Of a DNA stretch of 9,320 nucleotides, positions 5,293 through 9,320 are shown in pieces. Each line of letters opens with the position of its first letter. Position 1 is the first letter of the stretch. Source of the DNA: Flectobacillus sp. (lineage in GTDB: Bacteria; Bacteroidota; Bacteroidia; Cytophagales; Spirosomataceae); assembly GCA_029865665.1 (NCBI GenBank), contig JARXAV010000260.1:1-9320 (forward strand), in the 5' to 3' direction. The position numbers were made by a program, and so were the translations under genes. The notes under the pieces were generated by a model, which saw only the letters and a program-made list of their open reading frames with translations, was not told the DNA's origin and made no database searches.

Positions 5293-8109
5293 ATGCAACG
5301 CAATTATCTATTCAGTATTTTATTTCTTCTCCTTACTTCATTTGTGAGCTTTTCGCAAACAGGTAGTATTCAAGGTACTTTGGTGGATGCCAAAACAAAT
5401 GAGCCAATGTTAGGAACGGCGGTTCGTATTAAAGGCCTTCAAATCGGTACACAAACAGATGTATCAGGTAACTTTATTCTTGCAAGAGTTCCAGCGGGTG
5501 TACATACGCTTGTATTCAGTTTTGTGGGTTATACTTCAAAAGAAATTCCGAATGTTCGAGTAGAAGCTGGTAAAACCTCCATCGTTAGCACAAATATTCA
5601 AGAAGCCAATACGACTTTAGATGCTGTTGTGGTGAAAGGATACAAAAACAAAGGAACAGAAGTTTCTGTTATTACGGAGGTTAAAAAAGTAGAGCAAATT
5701 GCGGTGGGTATTTCTTCGCAACAAATTCAAAAAACACAAGATCGTGATGCTTCGGCAGTGGTTCGTCGTGTTCCAGGTGTTTCTATTCAAGACGATCGTT
5801 TTGTGATTGTTCGTGGCTTAAATGAACGTTACAATACAGTAATGTTAAACGATGCCATTACTCCTTCTACAGAAGTAGATACAAAAGCATTCTCTTTCGA
5901 TTTGATTCCTTCATCAGCGATTGACCGTATGTTGATATTCAAATCAGGTTCAGCGGATCTTCCTGGTGAGTTTGGTGGAGGTGTAATTAAAATTTATACA
6001 AAAACGATTCCTGATGCCAACTCGTTTACTGCTGGTTTTTCAGTAGGATATAGAGATAATACAACCTTCCAAACAGCTGCTAATTATAAAGGAAGTTCAA
6101 CAGATATGTTGGGTTTCGATAATGGTAATCGTTCGTTACCAGCTGGAATCCCTGCTACAAGCACCATTCTTTCTGGAGCTAACACAAGTGCTGTCGTAAA
6201 TGCTTTTAAGGCAATGCCTACTTACTATAGCTTGAGTAACTTATCGGTTTTGCCAGACTTTAGAGCAAATCTTGGACTTAACCGTCGTTTTACTGTTGGC
6301 GGAATTGAAATTGCGACTATCAACTCAGTCAATTATAGTTTCACACATCAACGCACTCCTAACATAGAATTTTATCGTTATGCGTTCAATGCTGATGCAG
6401 CTTCCAACAAAAGTGAGAAAGAGTTTGCTTATACTGATAATGGATACAGCGAAAATGTTCGTGTAGGTGCAATGTCTAACTGGGCATTTATCTTGAGTCC
6501 AGCTCATAAAATAGAATTCCGTAATCTATTTAACCAATTAGGTTCTAAAGAAACGGTATTAAGAACAGGTTATAACAATAACAACGTAGAATTGAAAAAC
6601 TATTCAATGACTTACGAACAAAAAAGTATTTATTCTGGTCAATTGAGTGGGACGCATGAGTTGGCTGAACGTTCAAAGTTAACTTGGACAACTGGTTATG
6701 GTTATACGAATCGTCAAGAACCTGATAACCGTCGTTTTACATCAAGCCGTACCTTGGGTTCAACGGACGCCTTTGTGATTAATGTTCAGCAATCGCAAAG
6801 TCCAACGTTACAGCAAGCAGCTCGTTTTTATTCGTCATTAACTGAAAATGTAATCTCTGGTAAAATTGACTTTGAACAAAAATTAGGTAAAGCGGATGCA
6901 GAAGATGCTGAATTAATCAAGCTACGTGCAGGAACTTATTTAGAGAAGAAAGATCGTAGTTTTGCTGCTCGTTGGTTTGGTATTGTAAATGCAAATAACG
7001 TAGGGGAAGCAATTTTGACGGCAGCTCCAGAGGCATTTTTTGATGTGTCCAACTTGTCACCAACAGGGTTATTTTATAACGAAGGAACAGGCTATGAAGA
7101 TTCATACAAAGCTCGTAATGAGTTATATGCAGGTTATGTAAACGCTTTTGTACCATTTACGAAGAAATTCAACGCCTCATTTGGTTTGAGAACTGAAAGT
7201 AACCGTCAGCAATTAGTAACGTTAAAGCGTGGTAGTGGCGAGCGTTTAAGTGTAGATAGACCTTTAGTAAGTTGGTTACCTTCAGCTACGTTGTCATACA
7301 AGTTGAACGAAAAAAATCAGATTCGTGCCGCTTATAGCCAGACTGTTAACCGTCCAGAATTTAGAGAATTAGCACCTTTCCCTTATTATGACTTTAACTA
7401 TGATGTTACAAGAGTGGGTAATGCTGACTTAAAAACGGCTTCTATTGCTAATTATGACTTACGTTATGAGTTTTATCCTTCAGAAAGCGAAATTATCTCG
7501 ATTTCAGGTTTCTATAAACAATTCACTAATCCGATTGAAGCAAGAATCTTAAATGCAGGTTCAGGGATTGCTTTTGGAGTTGGAAATGCTGAGTCAGCAT
7601 TTAGCCGTGGAATTGAATTGGAAATGCGTAAGTCGTTGAAAGGACTTACGAACATGAAAGCAATTGATAATTTAACCTTATTGTTGAATGCTTCTATTAT
7701 TGACTCTGATGTAAAAACAGGCTTCTCTGGACAATCATCAGACAGTCGATTCTTACAAGGTCAGTCTCCTTATTTGATTAACGCAGGCTTATATTATAAT
7801 GACGCTGATCGTGACTTCTCTGTTAATATTTTGTATAACGTAGTAGGACAACGTATCTTCTTGGTAGGTGATGGCGTAGTATTCCCGACCGTGTATGAAT
7901 TGCCACGTAACGTGATTGATTTGAATTTAACAAAAGCAATTGGTTCGCATTTAGAATTGAAAGTGGGTATTCAAGATTTGTTAAATCAACCGTTCCGCTT
8001 CTATAATGATACGAATAACGATAAGGCAATTGATACAAATGTGGACGATATTTTCAGAACATACAAACGTGGAACATCATCTACCATCGGTATTAACTAC
8101 AAATTCTAA
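5293..8109 (+). CDS. TonB-dependent outer-membrane receptor with carboxypeptidase-like N-terminal domain
   Basis: This 938-residue outer-membrane receptor imports a ligand using energy passed by TonB. It has a signal peptide (1 to about 21, ending FVSFSQ) and a carboxypeptidase-regulatory-like beta-sandwich at about 24-104 (GSIQGTLVDAKTNEPMLG...FSFVGY). A TonB-box-like LDAVVVKG follows at 109-116. The plug domain (about 130-237) carries RRVPGVSIQD, VRGLNERYN and the closing GEFGGGVIKIYTK. A 22-strand-type barrel follows, with the usual late block RAAYSQTVNRPEFRELAPFP, and the protein ends in phenylalanine (GINYKF), as barrel proteins do. The length is normal and the gene looks intact. The next gene encodes a beta-helix-like lipoprotein instead of SusD, so a polysaccharide role is not indicated. 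The substrate is unknown; siderophore, phosphate-linked and peptide ligands all remain possible. A -7 promoter and a repeat cluster precede it. Confidence 0.95.
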   Translation: MQRNYLFSILFLLLTSFVSFSQTGSIQGTLVDAKTNEPMLGTAVRIKGLQIGTQTDVSGNFILARVPAGVHTLVFSFVGYTSKEIPNVRVEAGKTSIVSTNIQEANTTLDAVVVKGYKNKGTEVSVITEVKKVEQIAVGISSQQIQKTQDRDASAVVRRVPGVSIQDDRFVIVRGLNERYNTVMLNDAITPSTEVDTKAFSFDLIPSSAIDRMLIFKSGSADLPGEFGGGVIKIYTKTIPDANSFTAGFSVGYRDNTTFQTAANYKGSSTDMLGFDNGNRSLPAGIPATSTILSGANTSAVVNAFKAMPTYYSLSNLSVLPDFRANLGLNRRFTVGGIEIATINSVNYSFTHQRTPNIEFYRYAFNADAASNKSEKEFAYTDNGYSENVRVGAMSNWAFILSPAHKIEFRNLFNQLGSKETVLRTGYNNNNVELKNYSMTYEQKSIYSGQLSGTHELAERSKLTWTTGYGYTNRQEPDNRRFTSSRTLGSTDAFVINVQQSQSPTLQQAARFYSSLTENVISGKIDFEQKLGKADAEDAELIKLRAGTYLEKKDRSFAARWFGIVNANNVGEAILTAAPEAFFDVSNLSPTGLFYNEGTGYEDSYKARNELYAGYVNAFVPFTKKFNASFGLRTESNRQQLVTLKRGSGERLSVDRPLVSWLPSATLSYKLNEKNQIRAAYSQTVNRPEFRELAPFPYYDFNYDVTRVGNADLKTASIANYDLRYEFYPSESEIISISGFYKQFTNPIEARILNAGSGIAFGVGNAESAFSRGIELEMRKSLKGLTNMKAIDNLTLLLNASIIDSDVKTGFSGQSSDSRFLQGQSPYLINAGLYYNDADRDFSVNILYNVVGQRIFLVGDGVVFPTVYELPRNVIDLNLTKAIGSHLELKVGIQDLLNQPFRFYNDTNNDKAIDTNVDDIFRTYKRGTSSTIGINYKF

Positions 8110-8131
8110 TAGCATAAAATGACTTTACGGT

Positions 8132-8161
8132 GTATTTCTGGAAGTTTCCTTCTAGAAATAC
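8132..8161 (+). promoter_or_regulatory. Intercistronic hairpin between receptor and lipoprotein genes
   Basis: Bases 8132-8144 pair with 8149-8161 over 13 positions, 12 of them Watson-Crick and one G-U (8140/8153), around a TTTC tetraloop. The hairpin sits in the 71-bp gap after the receptor stop and ends 19 bp before the lipoprotein ATG. No T run follows, so it is not a standard intrinsic terminator. It could partly end transcription, protect the 3' end of the receptor mRNA, or set different levels of the two proteins. Confidence 0.65.
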
Positions 8162-8180
8162 CCATAACAATAACATTAAA

Positions 8181-9320
8181 ATGAAGACATTACATAAATT
8201 ATTCATTCTTTCAGCATTAACATTCGGTACGGTTGCTTGCGGAAAATTAGAAAATGATTTTCAAGAACCTACTCCAGTTTCTAGCCGTGAATCGGTTGTA
8301 ATCAGTGGTTCAATTTCTCAAAACACGACTTGGACTGCGGATAAAAAATATTTGTTAAGTGGTTTTGTATATGTAGAAGCAGGCGCAACGCTTACGATTC
8401 AGCCAGGCACAATTATTAAAGGAGATTTACCTACAAAAGGCTCGTTAATTATCAAACCTGGTGCAAAAATTATTGCAGAAGGTACAGTGGACAAACCAAT
8501 TATTTTCACCTCTAACCAAGCAGCAGGAAATCGTAAAGCAGGTGACTGGGGTGGATTGGTGATTTTGGGTAAAGCAAAAGTAAACAAGACTCCAATCACG
8601 ATTGAAGGCGAAAATACTACCACTTTTGGAGGAGATAACGATGCTGATAACTCTGGAATTTTAAAATACGTACGTATTGAATTTGCTGGTGTTGCCTTTG
8701 AAACAGATAAAGAAGTCAATGGATTGACTTTAGGAGCGGTAGGTTCGGGAACTAAAATTGATTATGTACAAATTTCTTATTCAGGTGATGATGCCTTCGA
8801 GTGGTTTGGTGGAGCAGTGAATGCAAAACACTTAGTTTCATACAGAACTCTTGACGATGATTTTGATACGGATAATGGTTTCTCTGGGAAGGTACAATTT
8901 GCTGTGGCATTGCGTGACCCATCGGTTGCAGATCAGTGTAGTTGTTCTGATTCAAATGGTTTTGAGTCTGACAATGACGGTTCTGGATCAACAGCATTAC
9001 CTCAGACTTCTGCCCAATTTGCAAACGTAAGTTTGTTCATTGCTCCAGGGACAATCGACAAGAAATATCGTTCAGCTTTTAGAATTAGAAGAAACTCCGC
9101 TTTAAGTATTTTCAACGCTGTTGTAAATGGTGCTTATCCTAAAGCAGGTCTTGAATTGGAGGGTACTGCTTCTCAATCGAACTTTACTTCGGGTAAGGCT
9201 GACTATAAAGGTTTGATATTGACAGGATTGACTACTGCGAGTTTAAATGTAAATCAACCATTATTTACAAATGAAGCTCGTAAAAATGTGGTTTCTTGGA
9301 ATGTTACTGATTTAGGATTT
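8181..9320 (+). CDS. Beta-helix-like lipoprotein partner of the TonB receptor, 3' end missing
   Basis: The frame is open from the ATG at 8181 to the window edge (380 codons, no stop). A short signal peptide ends in a lipobox-like TVAC with Cys20 as the lipid-bearing residue, followed by GKLENDF, whose acidic residues could act as a Bacteroidetes surface-export signal. From about residue 40 the protein has the motifs of right-handed beta-helix proteins: SGSISQNTTWTADKKYLLSG, GATLTIQPGTIIKG, LIIKPGAKIIAEG, KPIIFTS and GDWGGLVILGKA. Further marks are DDAFEWFGG (203-211), an acidic DDDFDTD (225-231) and a CSC motif (253-255). I recall such proteins in Bacteroidetes next to TonB receptors, sometimes mislabelled 'multidrug transporter'; nothing here resembles a transporter. 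It probably sits on the outer membrane and helps the receptor bind its ligand. The function is inferred from position and the C terminus is not visible. Confidence 0.9.
   Translation, partial: MKTLHKLFILSALTFGTVACGKLENDFQEPTPVSSRESVVISGSISQNTTWTADKKYLLSGFVYVEAGATLTIQPGTIIKGDLPTKGSLIIKPGAKIIAEGTVDKPIIFTSNQAAGNRKAGDWGGLVILGKAKVNKTPITIEGENTTTFGGDNDADNSGILKYVRIEFAGVAFETDKEVNGLTLGAVGSGTKIDYVQISYSGDDAFEWFGGAVNAKHLVSYRTLDDDFDTDNGFSGKVQFAVALRDPSVADQCSCSDSNGFESDNDGSGSTALPQTSAQFANVSLFIAPGTIDKKYRSAFRIRRNSALSIFNAVVNGAYPKAGLELEGTASQSNFTSGKADYKGLILTGLTTASLNVNQPLFTNEARKNVVSWNVTDLGF

Noticed and set aside
5293..8109. SusC/SusD polysaccharide-utilisation locus
   Set aside because: The gene after the receptor encodes a beta-helix-like lipoprotein with no SusD features, and no carbohydrate-active enzyme is present in the window.
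8399..9024. Two minus-strand open frames inside the lipoprotein gene
   Set aside because: Their compositions are those expected from antisense reading of the lipoprotein, whose plus-strand frame is intact and full of family motifs.

Overview
The window looks like a chromosomal segment of a Bacteroidetes bacterium, probably a member of the Cytophagales (Spirosoma/Flectobacillus-like relatives). The grounds are AT-rich DNA, start codons without Shine-Dalgarno sequences but with A-rich leaders, a perfect Bacteroidetes -7 promoter element (TAnnTTTG), a TonB-dependent receptor with an N-terminal carboxypeptidase-like extension, and a beta-helix-like lipoprotein of a type I recall mainly from this phylum. 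The assignment rests on family recognition, not on a search.

Layout. Positions 2-481 hold the 3' end of a DUF4833-like gene. It is followed at once by a 116-bp segment bounded by a perfect 17-bp inverted repeat (485-600), either a MITE-like element or an unusual long hairpin. Next come three co-directional, closely spaced genes (770-4207): two membrane proteins of unknown function and an exported leucine-rich-repeat protein. A LysE/RhtB-family amino-acid exporter (4215-4853, minus strand) converges on them with a gap of only 7 bp. A gene-free AT-rich stretch (4854-5292) then carries a cluster of TTAAC-type sites and a promoter. This drives a TonB-dependent receptor (5293-8109), followed after a strong 13-bp hairpin by a lipoprotein gene (8181 to beyond the window end).

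Most novel part. The two membrane proteins at 770-1861 and 1922-3322 have the same architecture: coiled coil, about four membrane helices, coiled coil. An LPxLT motif lies about 50 residues after the last helix in both. They look like diverged paralogues that could form a hetero-oligomeric inner-membrane complex with both coiled coils in the cytoplasm. The exported LRR protein would be its periplasmic or surface partner. I do not recognise the system.

The receptor and lipoprotein very likely work together at the outer membrane, the receptor as a TonB-driven channel and the lipoprotein as a surface or periplasmic partner. There is no SusD gene in the next position, so this is not a standard polysaccharide-utilisation pair. 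The substrate is unknown. The TTAAC-type sites, partly at 11-bp spacing, are compatible with control by an OmpR/PhoB-type regulator, which would make phosphate a reasonable first guess, but this is inference.
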